Source: Tachypleus tridentatus
Lineage: Eukaryota > Arthropoda > Merostomata > Xiphosura > Limulidae
Length of the DNA: 64,000 bases
Assembly: GCF_004210375.1 (NCBI RefSeq)
Contig: NC_134830.1
Span: 169,515,874-169,579,873 of the forward strand
Reading direction: 5' to 3'
Shown: piece by piece, positions 24,001 through 32,394 of the stretch
Layout: each line of letters begins with the position of its first letter
Position numbering within the stretch: the first letter of the stretch is position 1
Made by a program: the position numbers and the translations under genes
Notes under the pieces: model-generated
What the model was told of the DNA's origin: nothing
Seen by the model: the letters and a program-made list of their open reading frames with translations, nothing else
Database searches by the model: none

Positions 24001-26468
24001 CAAAATTTCCCTGGATAACATCTTGGAAGTTTTTATTAGTAAAAGTATCAGCCGTCTTGTTTGTTTGTTTGTTTGTTTGTTTTTTTGGCCGAAACCCCGA
24101 TTCAAGTCAGAATTCGTCAGGAAGAGATTAGTGGAACTTATTTCCAAAAATTATATAACAAGAAGCTCACTTATAGTAAAATATGTTATTGGGTTATTAC
24201 TGGCTTTTGAGAATTCCATTCCTGAATAAATGTTAACTGAAGAAAGACTGAACTGGATCTCTTGAACTTAAAAACTTCGAGTATAAACAATGTTAAGAAT
24301 ACAAAGTTTATTTATTTTATAACAAAGTGAATCACTTATTATCTAAAGACATACTTTATCAACAAATAGACATAATTACTATACGATCCCCTCTTGGACC
24401 AATAGTTTCTGTAACCATGAGCACGTGTAAGGTTAAACAACTGTTATACAGGCATACTTTCAATAGGAACGTTTTACTATTGTTTTACATTAAACAATGT
24501 CATAAAAGTCCAGGCCTAGCATGGCCAGGTGATTAAAGCACTCGACTCATACTCTGAGGGCTGCAGATTCGAATCCTGGTCACACCAAACATGCTCACCC
24601 TTTCAGCCATGGGGGCATTATAATGTTACGGTGTATCTCACTATTCATTTGTAAAAGAGTAGCTCAAGAGTTGGCAGTAAGTGGTGATGGCTAACTGCTT
24701 TCCCTCTAGTCTTACACTGCTAAGTTAGGGACAGCTAGTGAAGATAGTCCTCGAGTAGCTTTGTGCAAAATTCAAAACAAACCCAAACCTAAAATTCCTG
24801 ATAATTTAAATTCTCATACACTGATATTAAATCCACTTATAAAGTTGATTAAAATGTGTCACAACCTTTCGTAGATAATAGGAAATAATCTCACTTCTCT
24901 ATACTGATAATAAACAAAAACACATACAAAACTCTTTGCCAACCTCTATTCTAATGAAAACAGTTTTAGCTCTGTTATCTTCTAACGTAATCTGATCATT
25001 TTCCTATTAAAGATAATTTTTCATCTCTGATCCTATTACATTCTACACAAAACGATTACTCTGATGCCAAAGTTAATTTTAGTTTTAGAGCAAGGCTACA
25101 TTAGGTTATATGCAGTTTGCACCGTACTGTAAATCTATACACTCACTGCTGTCCTACCAGGGGACTTAAAACATGTTCACATACAAGTACCTAACAGCAA
25201 ATTTCCACCTTGTAATAAACTGTGCAAAGTCACCAAATGTTCTATTGTTAGCTGTATATTGTTCAAGGATTATAAAGATTATAGTTTAAGAAACAAATCT
25301 CAAAGTTGATAAAAAAAACAAACAAACTTTTACATTATATTCTATAGAGATTTATCTCTGGACCCCATAGTTGAAACAATAACTACCTTCAGTATTAAAG
25401 CTAAACATGAATACTTATTCATTTGTGTCTAATATACAAATACATGTGTAGCACAGTCACATACATTGGTAAAAGTAAAAACTATTTTAAAATTAATCTA
25501 TAAGCACTTAGAAATATAGAATAGAACTGGTCATTGCCAGTATGCAATACAAGTGCATGAAAAAAACAAAAACATTGGTTGTAACATAGATTAACAACTG
25601 CGTCTACATCCCTTGAACTTTTCAAAGAAACCTTTCTGATTGCAAAGGACCACACTAATCTTGTCAATCAAATATACTTCCAATGACTGTTTGTTGAATT
25701 GTATGTAAAGCTGTTTGAGGACTATCTTCACTAACCATCCAGAGGATGAATTAGAATTATTCACAAAAACTACTTAAAAACCCCAACCAACCAGTAAACA
25801 AACCAGCAGTTTCACCAACTCTAAGAAACAAATTCTTTCAATAAACAGTTGTAATAAAACCACAGTATCAAGTAAGAAATCTTACTCTTCTCATTCTACA
25901 TAGGTTGCTACAAAGTCTTCCTGAGGGAAACCAAATATTCCTGAATTACTTTATCACCTTGCTTCATAAAATAGCTGTACAAAGTGGAAACATTGTGTTG
26001 GGCTCATTAAGACTAGCAGAATTTTTGGGTTCAGTCATTCTCCTCAGGACTCTGAAGTCACTAAAGGTTTGTATCATATTGTGTCCAACTTGTATACATG
26101 TAAAACTAACTTGTTGCCTCTGGAAGTTTTATTCCATGGTATATATTTAAACTACAGTAACTACAGTAAATAGAATAGTCCCTAGTCTGTTGATTTGTGG
26201 GGTAAGTGTTTGTTAACAATAACCAAGTGATACCCAACATGTTTATTTTCACTATGTAGTGCGTGCGTGCGTACATTTTCTGAAGAACTGACAAATTTTT
26301 CTTTTACAATAACCTTTCACACTTGACTTAACTTTTTTCCAATTTTTGCAGGTCCAGGTAGAAGCTGAAACCATTCTACAATTTCTTATTATACATGCCC
26401 CCCAACTTTTTGGTTGTAATCAGTTTCAATTAAGACCTAAAATTCCTGTTTTTAACAGAGAGAGATGA
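11987..26468 (+). CDS. RhoGAP-fold protein, probably catalytically degenerate (7 coding exons, 297 aa)
   Basis: I assembled this from splice sites and matching phases: 11987-12083, 14759-14895, 16060-16119, 19273-19446, 21124-21269, 25904-26066 and 26352-26468, totalling 894 nt including TGA. Residues 1 to about 85 form a charged N-terminus without a known domain. Residues about 90-285 read as a RhoGAP domain: PVIESLMYAL, VGEGIS, KVLREL, DLRIHTTAIILAVLKKYL, LLQSLPEGNQIFLNYF, RLAEFLGSVIL and ILQFLIIHAPQLFG. Known RhoGAPs stimulate GTP hydrolysis on Rho, Rac or Cdc42 with an arginine in GxFRxSG. Here that motif reads GISATN, the LR after LKxF is LQ, and the NLAxxFGP asparagine is arginine. I infer a pseudo-GAP that could bind GTPases without activating them. 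The start ATG follows an in-frame stop at 11954, but upstream coding exons cannot be excluded. Confidence 0.75.
12458..12589. repeat. Fold-back (MITE-like) inverted repeat
   Basis: The arms are GGAATTAGTGGCAACTGTTT running to AAATGTAGA on the left, and TCTACACTTTTT running to GATAGTTGCCGCCAATTCC on the right. They pair over about 44 bp with a few mismatches. The middle, about 45 bp, holds a shorter palindrome around GTCATTCGTCTTGAAGAATG. It lies in intron 1 of the RhoGAP-like gene and has no coding capacity. Confidence 0.75.
12600..13700. other. Intron 1 sequence, nothing recognised
   Basis: AT-rich intronic DNA with no open frame, repeat family or RNA gene that I can support. Confidence 0.4.
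13712..13872 (+). repeat. tRNA-derived SINE, family 1 (degraded)
   Basis: It has the family-1 order AACTCGACTCGCAATCTGCG, ACATCAAACATGTTTGCTC, CCAATCCCACTATTTGTTG and CCTCGTGTAGGTTTGCGC. The internal part is shortened. The ORF seen on the opposite strand is only a shadow of this repeat. Confidence 0.75.
14459..14555 (+). repeat. tRNA-derived SINE, family 2 (fragment)
   Basis: It contains GATACCCGTGATGGACGCAT and GCAGATAGCCCGTTATGTAGC, the 3' half of family 2, followed by an A/T-rich tail. It lies in intron 1. Confidence 0.65.
14759..14895 (+). CDS. RhoGAP-like gene, coding exon 2
   Basis: The acceptor is TGTCTCCTTGTAG and the donor is CAGAG|GTAGGT. It codes for QRQDYGFTLLKKSGFYSLQW through to INLPSNGSE and ends in phase 0. 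The strong splice sites and coding-like composition make this one of the clearest exons. Confidence 0.75.
14929..14998 (+). repeat. tRNA-derived SINE, family 2 (3' fragment)
   Basis: GTAGGTACAGCCTAGATAG and TCCATTGTGTAAATTTGTG match the 3' half of family 2. It begins only about 30 bp after the exon 2 donor. Confidence 0.55.
15280..15537 (+). repeat. tRNA-derived SINE, family 1
   Basis: A nearly complete copy. The pol III B box GGTTCGAATCC is intact (about 15314-15325). AACATGCTCGCCCTTTCAGC, the TTGGTAAAAGAGTAGCCC block and the CAGATAGCCTTCGTGTAGC end follow, then an A-rich tail. It lies in intron 2, + orientation. Confidence 0.88.
15784..15896 (-). repeat. tRNA-derived SINE, family 2
   Basis: Antisense copy: AAATGGGCTGTCTGTGCTAT, ACCCACCAATGATATCGAAA and CTTACAGCTTAGTCACTG correspond in reverse to the family-2 copy at 18894. 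It lies in intron 2. Confidence 0.65.
16060..16119 (+). CDS. RhoGAP-like gene, coding exon 3
   Basis: A 60-nt exon coding for FYQKLDKSVFHEGALNPVIE, phase 0 at both ends. The acceptor is the second AG in ACACAGAGTACAG; use of the first would hit a stop. The donor is GAG|GTAATT. Confidence 0.6.
16120..16929. other. Intron 3, 5' part
   Basis: AT-rich intronic DNA. No repeat or coding segment is recognised before the DNA transposon that starts near 16930. Confidence 0.35.
16930..17065. repeat. Left inverted terminus of the intron-3 transposon
   Basis: It pairs imperfectly with 18490-18640 read on the opposite strand. The best-conserved core is at 17010-17035. Several one- to three-base gaps are needed to extend the alignment, so this is an old or diverged inverted repeat. 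Confidence 0.6.
17129..18263 (-). pseudogene. Transposon-borne conserved protein of unknown function (MASRSCK family), decayed
   Basis: The N-terminal segment (18263-18057) starts MASRSCKHYPDAFCYVCGQF and includes KMCESYKAYFGMPVGYQDKP and the CEHFKK tail. The paired cysteines suggest a metal-binding N-terminus. A gap follows, then a long segment (17970-17455): HLKEEYKSVKTLLEALKYD, YICLWDSRDTAAHYNR, VLFPPLHIKLGLM and DFFPKLSEAKVKSG. After a frameshift comes NHKAENYVELVEALVKK, CRMSLKVHILDAHFDKFKEN and GAYSEEQGELFHQYILD (17443-17140). I recognise this as a widespread family of uncharacterised proteins in arthropod and cnidarian genomes. One in-frame stop (near 17862), one frameshift and a missing middle make this copy dead. 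Function is unknown; a role in transposition is inferred only from the inverted ends. Confidence 0.75.
18013..18057 (-). other. Probable relict splice donor inside the transposon gene
   Basis: On the - strand the N-terminal exon ends CTAGAAG|GTAAGACGG (donor at 18056-18055), a near-ideal donor. AT-rich non-coding sequence follows up to about 17970, where coding resumes without a convincing acceptor. This suggests that the intact gene had an intron here and that a deletion removed the intron's 3' part and the following exon. Confidence 0.45.
18311..18343 (-). promoter_or_regulatory. Core promoter: TATA box and initiator of the transposon gene
   Basis: Read on the - strand, TATATATA (18342-18335) is followed 25 bp later by TTCAGTTTAG (18320-18311). 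Its TCAGTT matches the known arthropod initiator consensus, with the likely start at A18317. The first ATG of the gene is about 54 nt downstream at 18263. The arrangement HSE array, TATA, Inr, short leader resembles a classic heat-shock promoter. Confidence 0.6.
18351..18450 (-). promoter_or_regulatory. Heat-shock element array: 20 consecutive GAA/TTC pentamers
   Basis: HSF is known to bind alternating nGAAn and nTTCn pentamers. From 18351 to 18450 every fifth base starts a GAA or TTC unit in strict alternation, 20 units without a phase slip. By my count thirteen units match exactly and the other seven differ by one base. The best stretch is TTC..GAA..TTC..GAA..TTC (18406-18428). The array starts 8 bp upstream of the TATA box of the - strand transposon gene. 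It could also be described as a 10-bp tandem repeat, but the conserved positions are those contacted by HSF. Confidence 0.75.
18490..18645. repeat. Right inverted terminus of the intron-3 transposon
   Basis: The reverse complement aligns with 16930-17065. The core is 18519-18544. The outer edge is uncertain. Confidence 0.6.
18894..19016 (+). repeat. tRNA-derived SINE, family 2
   Basis: The sense copy starts CGCCCCCTAGGTGATTAG. It has the B-box-like GGTTTCGATCCCCC at about 18947 and ends CAGATAGCTAATTATGTAAC. It defines the family-2 order used to identify the other copies. Confidence 0.75.
19074..19183 (-). repeat. tRNA-derived SINE, family 2
   Basis: The antisense copy contains TAAGCACAAAGTTATACAAC, GGGCAGTCTGTACTGTGTCC and CGTGTATCGAAACCTAG. 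It sits about 60 bp from a sense copy, so the two form an inverted pair just upstream of exon 4. Confidence 0.75.
19273..19446 (+). CDS. RhoGAP-like gene, coding exon 4 (first half of RhoGAP domain)
   Basis: The acceptor is GACATTCATAG and the donor is CTTAAG|GTAAGT, which is excellent. Codes for SLMYALWVGEGISATNSILL, DKSQKKVLRELLHNIRKGR and LSFIDLRIHTTAIILAVLK. The position expected to hold the arginine finger reads GISATN. Phase 0 at both ends. Confidence 0.72.
19818..19846. repeat. C-run and (CA)n microsatellite
   Basis: A run of C is followed by about eight CA repeats, in intron 4. Confidence 0.8.
20190..20278 (+). repeat. tRNA-derived SINE, family 2 (degraded)
   Basis: TTGCAACGCTAAAATGCGGG, TTTGATTTTTCGAAGTGGAC and ACAGCAGACAATTCAATGTG follow the family-2 order. 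It lies in intron 4. Confidence 0.6.
20400..21123. other. Intron 4, 3' part
   Basis: No further repeat or coding segment is recognised. A run of A lies near 21058-21067. Confidence 0.35.
21124..21269 (+). CDS. RhoGAP-like gene, coding exon 5
   Basis: The acceptor is GTTTTATAAACAG and the donor is AAAAT|GTAAGG. Codes for KYLQSQQDTPLQSKRYLEW, SKLVSGLPTLRDSLTEKSL and KTQNGKAQAK plus two bases completed by exon 6 (ATG). It covers the block equivalent to LRELPEPL of active RhoGAPs, where the arginine is replaced by glutamine. Confidence 0.72.
21580..21632 (+). repeat. SINE family 1, 3' end only
   Basis: AGCGCAGATAGCCCTTATGT and AGCTTTGCGCGAAAC, then an A-rich tail: only the last 50 bp of family 1. 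Confidence 0.75.
21731..21970 (+). repeat. tRNA-derived SINE, family 1 (head partly deleted)
   Basis: It starts AGGCCCGGCATGACCAGGTG but part of the tRNA-like head including the B box is lost. The body (CCGCGGGGGCGTTATAATG to GATAGCCCTCGTGTGG) is well preserved. It lies in intron 5. Confidence 0.88.
22888..23030 (-). repeat. tRNA-derived SINE, family 1 (partial, antisense)
   Basis: CAACACCACCCACCAACC, TCTTTACCAATAAATATTGG and GGGTTCCAACCCATGG are the reverse of the family-1 body and head. This is the only antisense family-1 copy in the window. Confidence 0.7.
23563..23826 (+). repeat. tRNA-derived SINE, family 1
   Basis: It starts CCAGCCTGGAATGGCCAGG. Full length but diverged, with CTCGACTCGCAATCTGAGG and ACCAAACATGCTCCTACTTT, and it ends near GCCCTCCTGTAGATTTGTGC. 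It lies in intron 5. Confidence 0.85.
24056..24085. repeat. (GTTT)n microsatellite
   Basis: Six or seven GTTT repeats followed by a T run, in intron 5. Confidence 0.8.
24511..24785 (+). repeat. tRNA-derived SINE, family 1
   Basis: It starts CAGGCCTAGCATGGCCAGG, with the B box GATTCGAATCCTGG and the tail CTCGAGTAGCTTTGTGC. Full length, moderately diverged, in intron 5. Confidence 0.88.
24790..25903. other. Intron 5, 3' part
   Basis: AT-rich intronic sequence. No repeat, exon or RNA gene that I can support. Confidence 0.35.
25904..26066 (+). CDS. RhoGAP-like gene, coding exon 6 (second half of RhoGAP domain)
   Basis: The acceptor is TCATTCTACATAG and the donor is AAAG|GTTTGT. The first base completes the ATG begun in exon 5. 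Codes for LLQSLPEGNQIFLNYFITLL, HKIAVQSGNIVLGSLRLAEF and LGSVILLRTLKSLK. LPxxN, the HL-type helix and xLAxFG are the best evidence for the RhoGAP fold. The usual asparagine before LA is arginine here. Confidence 0.8.
26352..26468 (+). CDS. RhoGAP-like gene, last coding exon
   Basis: The acceptor is CCAATTTTTGCAG. Codes for VQVEAETILQFLIIHAPQLF, then GCNQFQLRPKIPVFNRER and TGA. FLIIHAPQLFG matches the end of RhoGAP domains (FLIENxxxLF). Intron 6 is only 285 bp. AATAAA near 26558 may serve as poly(A) signal. Confidence 0.75.
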   Translation, partial: VQVEAETILQFLIIHAPQLFGCNQFQLRPKIPVFNRER

Positions 26469-28250
26469 GAAGACACAGCATATACAAAAATCATTATGAT
26501 TGACAGGTTTAATGGACAGCAATGTAGTTGTGTCAGAGATAATCTAAACCACCACGTGAATAAATTAAAAGTTGTGAAAGATTAAAATAGAAATCTTAAA
26601 TTTTGTACAGCCTCTTAATATTAAAATTTTTTTTTACATGAAATCCAGTTACTTAATAGTGGAAACCAAGATCAAGTAAATGATATAATGTTACAATGGC
26701 ACACTGTAGAAAGTCATAGGGAGTTTAACCCACACCCATACTCATAGGGTTAAAATGTAGGAATACACATGTTCGTACATGTACAGATACCTTTATTCTC
26801 ATCCAGCTAAACTTTTTGTAGTTGGTGCTTATCTGTAAATCTAAAACATTTGGGGGGCATTTTTGACAAGTATAATTTTAATGAGAAAGTAAATTACCAA
26901 TACACAGACAAATATATTTTTACTTTGCAATAAAAATTAGATGTATCCTTTTTCTAATGATTTTGAAGTATTGCACATAAATTACTTAATATGCATATTT
27001 TTTACATAGTGCAGACTTTGTGCATATGTAAATATTTCTGGTAGGTTGAACATATGACTCACTTATATTTTGGTCACATAATCTTTAGTAAATATGGAGT
27101 TTAGGTGTAAATTACCATTTGCTTGGTGTGTTTTATTTGTTAGATGGATATTGCAAGAATGAAACAATGTTTTTGTTGCTAATTATATGCAACATTAGGA
27201 AAACAATGGGACATAAATTGCTCTGAAAAAATATATATTATAGATACAGTTTTTACTGAATATCATAAATGACCAGAACAGTCTCAAATAAACATGTAAA
27301 AACATTTACAAAATATCACAAATCTCCATTTTTTACTTATTTATTTACTCACTCTTTCTGGCTTCAATTACCTTTATACTAAGTTATCATGTCTAAAGAA
27401 AAACAACCAAAATTAGCTCATATATTTCATGTTTGAAGTTTAGGAAACTTAAACAACCCAAAATGAAATATATAAACCATAACATGAAATTAATACAACC
27501 TTTAGTCTTTAGAAACTTACTAATGCTATCTGAATGAGCTCCAACAGCTCAGCAACTGACTATTAAATATTTCAAATCTTGTTCACAAGTTTTCCATATA
27601 TAGCTCAAATTTGTAATTCACTAAAGGTCATGCTACAGATTTTTGTTACCCATCTCGATAAAAAAAAACAAATGTTAAACAAACAGGTATGAGAGCTGGA
27701 TAAAATCATTCATCATATTGGAATAAAGGTGGGTATGTAAATAAAGAGAATTCAAAATGTTTTACATCACAACCATCTTTATGATGTGAAATTACAGCTA
27801 GAACATAAAACTTTCCAGAAAAATAAACAACATACTTGAAAGGTAAACAAAAATTTAAAACAACCTTGATTACAAAGTAAATTAACATTAAAAAACAAAA
27901 AAGGCTTCTGATGTTCAAATGATTTAGTGTCATGTTTTCTCTATAAAAGAAAATAAAAGATTTGGTAACATTTTGATTAAGTCAGATAAAGAAAGCAGAC
28001 AGCTATTATACATTGTGCAACTTCACACAATTCTCATGATGGGTGATAGTGGTTATGTATATGCATTTATATATTCTACAATCAGTAATACTATGTACCA
28101 CATACTTTCTAGGTTTGTATCAAAAAAATTTCTAAACAATACAATCAGCCATACCACAAAATTAAAAAGAAAAAAAAAGGGGAGGGGGAACATGCATGCT
28201 TAATCCAATAGTAACCAACATTAGGTTTTTAAAATTGTTAATAATTTTCC
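26469..28250. other. 3' flank of the RhoGAP-like gene
   Basis: Probable 3' UTR and intergenic DNA, AT-rich. Open frames here (for example 27706-27933 and 27973-28203) lack any domain or splice context and are not called. Confidence 0.35.
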
Positions 28251-28251
28251 T

Positions 28252-29908
28252 ATACTGAAAGTATATTTCTGATATTCACTTCCCTCCTATCACAAATATT
28301 AGCTAGTCTCATTCAGTGCTACCCTCTATACTTTTTATTTTCTTTAGGCACGCCACAATCATTCTGCTTCCTCTATTGAATTTGAGTGATACCAACATAT
28401 CTCATAAATCATCATCTCTTACCTCTCCACTTACAGGAGCCTAGTATTCTCACGTGATGAATGTGGCTCTTTCTATGCACCTCTACTGAACTAACACTTA
28501 AAGGTTGGGAAGAAAATGGAGGCATCTGAACTGTTATGGATGAAAGAAGGGTGGGAAGTGAGAGAAGGAGGAAATATTTATTAAAAATACACTTCAGTAT
28601 TGGAAAACTATAACTTTCATGTACAAATGGAAACAGCTAACAAAGTGACTCAATGTATGAAACCAGATCATCTCGCCATGAACCAGATAAAGGCCAGGTG
28701 TGAAGAAGATGAACATAAAGGTTGTGATGTATAACATTTGACTGATGTTGAGAAAAAAAGAGGAAGAAGTGGATAAAGAATGAAATGAACCTTGACAACT
28801 AAAGTCGAGTTGAGGGTAAACAAACTCGAGGCATTACGGTATCACAACTTAAGGTCCCAACAACATGAAACCACATAGTAAACACAAAATACAGGCTGAA
28901 GTGGAGAAGAGAAGGGCAAAGGTATCTCCAGAAACCTAACAGGAGGGCTGTGGAGAGCCTCAGAGCATGGTGCATGTGAAAAGAAGTTTGTAAGGATAAG
29001 AAATAAGCATGGATATAGGGCATGTAGAAGATAGACCTATGATTCAGGAACTGCTCCCTAAATAGGTAAAAGTAATCTAACAATTATTGACCTAAAACTG
29101 AATAGACAGTAGAGCATTAAGAAAAGGTAAAATAATAATTAGAGGTTCTTAGAGGGCAAGACATGCTAATTCTTTCATGTCATTGCAAGGCCAATGGATC
29201 AACAAGAACCAAAATATCATGGGAGAGAAGACTGTTTATAATAAGGATAAAACATCACAAATCCAAGACATAAAATCCATTAAGACTAAAACATGCCTAG
29301 GATACTCCTCAGGATGAAGACAGGAATGATTAGTAAACTCTAAAAGGCAGAAAAAGACAAGGTTCTTGTCAGCCAGCACAGGTTCAGAAGTCATGACAAT
29401 GCCCAGAGATACAGGCTGAATCAGTCATATCTCAGTGTATAAAAGCAAATAAAACCATTATCATGTCACTCACACCTTTGGGCAAGAAAAAAACTAATTG
29501 GTGAGGTTAACTTCAAAATTTATTGCATAGAAAAATGTTTCACCAAACTGAAGTGCCAAAATAAAGTGGCTTGAATTAACTGATAAAGACAAATAGAAGA
29601 ACCTGTCTAGTTGAATAAATCATAAGTTGAAAAACAACCATTTCATGGGGAAAAAAAGTTTAACCTATAGCAATAAAGAAACACAAGAGCATACCTGAAC
29701 TCAAACACTTTCAAATTTTGAAGTGATAGTTTGGTAGAGGTGACAGATGATGATTCATAGACATATTGGAATCACTCAAATTCAATAGGGGAAGCAGAAG
29801 GCTTCGGGCATGTGTAAAAAAAAGTTTGCATAAAGTGGGCAGTACTGAACAATAACAGCTAATATTGTGAAAGTAGGGAAGTACTGTATCAGAAGAAATA
29901 TTTTTAAA
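28252..29908. mobile_element. Purine-rich element bounded by ~170-bp inverted repeats
   Basis: 28255-28430 is an inverted match of 29730-29905. Paired blocks include ATTGAATTTGAGTGATACCA against its reverse at 29765-29790, ATCATCATCTCTTACCTC against 29733-29750, and CACAAATATTAGCT against AGCTAATATTGTG at 29860. The interior is strikingly purine-rich on the + strand and has no believable ORF. A block near 28560-28620 (GGAAATATTTATT, TTCAGTATTGGAAAAC) resembles 34850-34890 in the larger element at 34733. I infer a non-autonomous DNA transposon. The superfamily is unknown. Confidence 0.6.
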
Positions 29909-31070
29909 CAATATTAAATAAAATTAATAGACAAATGTGAAAGACTATGTTGTAGGCAATATAATTTTCAACTAAAAGTAATAAGGTAAATTTTATAAAA
30001 ATTAAACATCAAGTTTAATGCAAAATTCCTATGCAAATTTAGAGGCATCACTGAAAAATACAATAAAATATTCCTGAATTTGTACTAAAACATGTTAGAA
30101 TTTATCACTGGGGTATAAACTTTTTTTTTTCTTTCTTTCTCAACCTCATAATAATATGTCTGATATTTTACTTTATAAACACATGGTTAACTTAAGTTTA
30201 CTAATAAATAATATCCATATAATATACTGAACAGGAGTTACCTGTGTGGTTTATATACTAAGCAACAAGTTTCTTTTAACTGTGTAGGTATACAATTCTT
30301 TTAATTGTGTTATCTAATAGCTAATTCAGAGAATACCACTGGCATTTTTAAATGGAAACTATGATACATCTGTGTATGTATATTTTGATACTTTTTTTTC
30401 CACCCCACCCCCCACACTTAATGCAAAGTAGGTGCTTTACATTATCCACAAGTGATATCACATAATAATATAAATATGAAAAATGGTTTGAAACTCAAAC
30501 ATTTCAATTAGCTGTGTACTTAAAGTTAACAGTTTGTGTTTCCATGTTCCCTAGCTAAGTTATTTCACAGTACTGATTATACTGTTTAATATTATTACTT
30601 TTTATGCTAGTTTAGTGTTTATTATTATAATTTGGTCATCCAGATTATTTTAAACTGTATTCTTAACATATGTATTTAGGACTAACCTAAATTTCTTCAG
30701 TTGGCTAAATCCCATAAGATATTATTGGGAAAAATACCATTAACATCAAAGGTATCCAAATGATGAAACAACAAATTTTAAGCTTTGTAAGTCAAAATCT
30801 AAGAGAAGTATAATATTTAACTAACTATTCTGATGGCCAGGCTAATGTTTAGTTTTGTGCTATGTACAAGCTCGCTGTAATCAGAAGGTAATATTAATTA
30901 AATATTCAATACCTATATTATTTAAAATGTTCAGTACTTAAAAAGAGAGTGAAATAAGCTTAACATCTGTTTCATTAATATAAATATCTTATCTTCCACT
31001 AATACATTTATGTTAAATATGAAGAAGAAATTTGGAACATTAACCACTATATTTTATTTGCCTAAAAATT
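29909..31070. other. Intergenic AT-rich DNA
   Basis: No gene or repeat family recognised. Poly-T runs near 30121 and 30394. Confidence 0.35.
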
Positions 31071-31071
31071 C

Positions 31072-31110
31072 TTAACACTCCTACGAAAAGACATTTCTAG
31101 TCCTGATTTC

Positions 31111-31161
<51 letters not shown>

Positions 31162-31296
31162 TGGGAATCTCGTTAATCCATTCAATAATGGATTTAAATG
31201 GCAATTTCATTTAAATACAAAATTATTAGCCTAATATTAATAACCTTTCAAGTTGCTCTGGGGCCTATTAGGCCCCACTTTTCGTAGGAGTGTTAA
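31072..31296. mobile_element. piggyBac-type MITE (TTAA-flanked, 217 bp)
   Basis: TTAA at 31072-31075 and 31293-31296 flank an element whose ends are perfect inverted repeats: CACTCCTACGAAAAG and its complement CTTTTCGTAGGAGTG. TTAA target duplication is the hallmark of the piggyBac superfamily. The 217-bp interior has no ORF. It carries a small palindrome, GGGGCCTATTAGGCCCC, near the right end and is locally richer in GC than its surroundings. The perfect termini suggest fairly recent activity. Confidence 0.82.
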
Positions 31297-31483
31297 GGAA
31301 TTTTAAGACCTTAGAAACTAATTCTCATTACGCGAGAATGACACAAACTGAATAATATGAACTAGACACTAGTACTGATTACTCTCAGATCTCTAGCTCA
31401 GTGTTTCTCAACCCATGGGTTGCGACACAAAAATGGATCATCAGAATGTAGAAAAGGCTATCAAGCTTTCTGAAAATAGATAA

Positions 31484-31750
31484 CTATTTATTTGGATGAG
31501 GATTATTCTGCAAGAGGTGAGAAGAAAAGCTTGGGTAAATGAGAGTAATGAATAAACTTGCATGTCTAGATGAAAACTCCTTCCCATTTATTTTGTGTGA
31601 CATTTTGAGCAGATTGCTTTTTTCTGGCACTAAAGACAATGTTACAATGAAATTAGGTTGGAATAAAGTAATGCCACTATAACACAGTCTTTCACACCTG
31701 ATAGAAAGCATACAAAAACAAGAAAAAAACTCTTCACTAAGACATGTCAT
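31484..31750. other. Unassigned open frame (- strand)
   Basis: An 88-codon open frame with no recognisable motif. I list it only to record that it was considered. It lies between two small transposons. Confidence 0.08.
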
Positions 31751-32394
31751 TTTATTCTTTTACCAAAATTAAACATTTATTTAGCACACCAGATGTTATT
31801 TGCATTAAAACTACTTACTGGATCATGACAGACAATTGTTGTTTATAAATGAACTCCAAGCTAAAAAGCACTGCTCTACATACTTAAGTTTTTGGACAGA
31901 TTCCAGGTTTTATCTATGCAATATATATATATAAAACATACCATATTGAATATACCTTTCACAGATCCTAATAAACAAGAAGGTAAACACATGAACTATC
32001 ATAGCAAAAAATAGCAAAAAAATAAAATAAAGCTGTTTAAAACACACAAAAACTGAAAATAATTAATTAAAATGACTAAATGCCATAACTGTGGCATAAT
32101 AAGACATATTTCATCATACTCTACATAACAAATGGTTTAAGTTAATAAAAATATCAAAGCAGTAACAACCATCTATATAGTACATAGACTGTTCAAACAA
32201 CGGGTATAAATCACTTAACCCCTTCACCGTAGAAACACTGTTTAATTTTAGGGCAAAACCTTTTTTTTAACTTCTGTATAATGTAGTTGTTTTTACAATA
32301 GAGCTTCAGTGCCAATGAAACAGTTTATATTTTATGGCAGAATCTTATATTTCATGACCTCATAGTCATGAGTTTTATTACTATGAATATGAGT

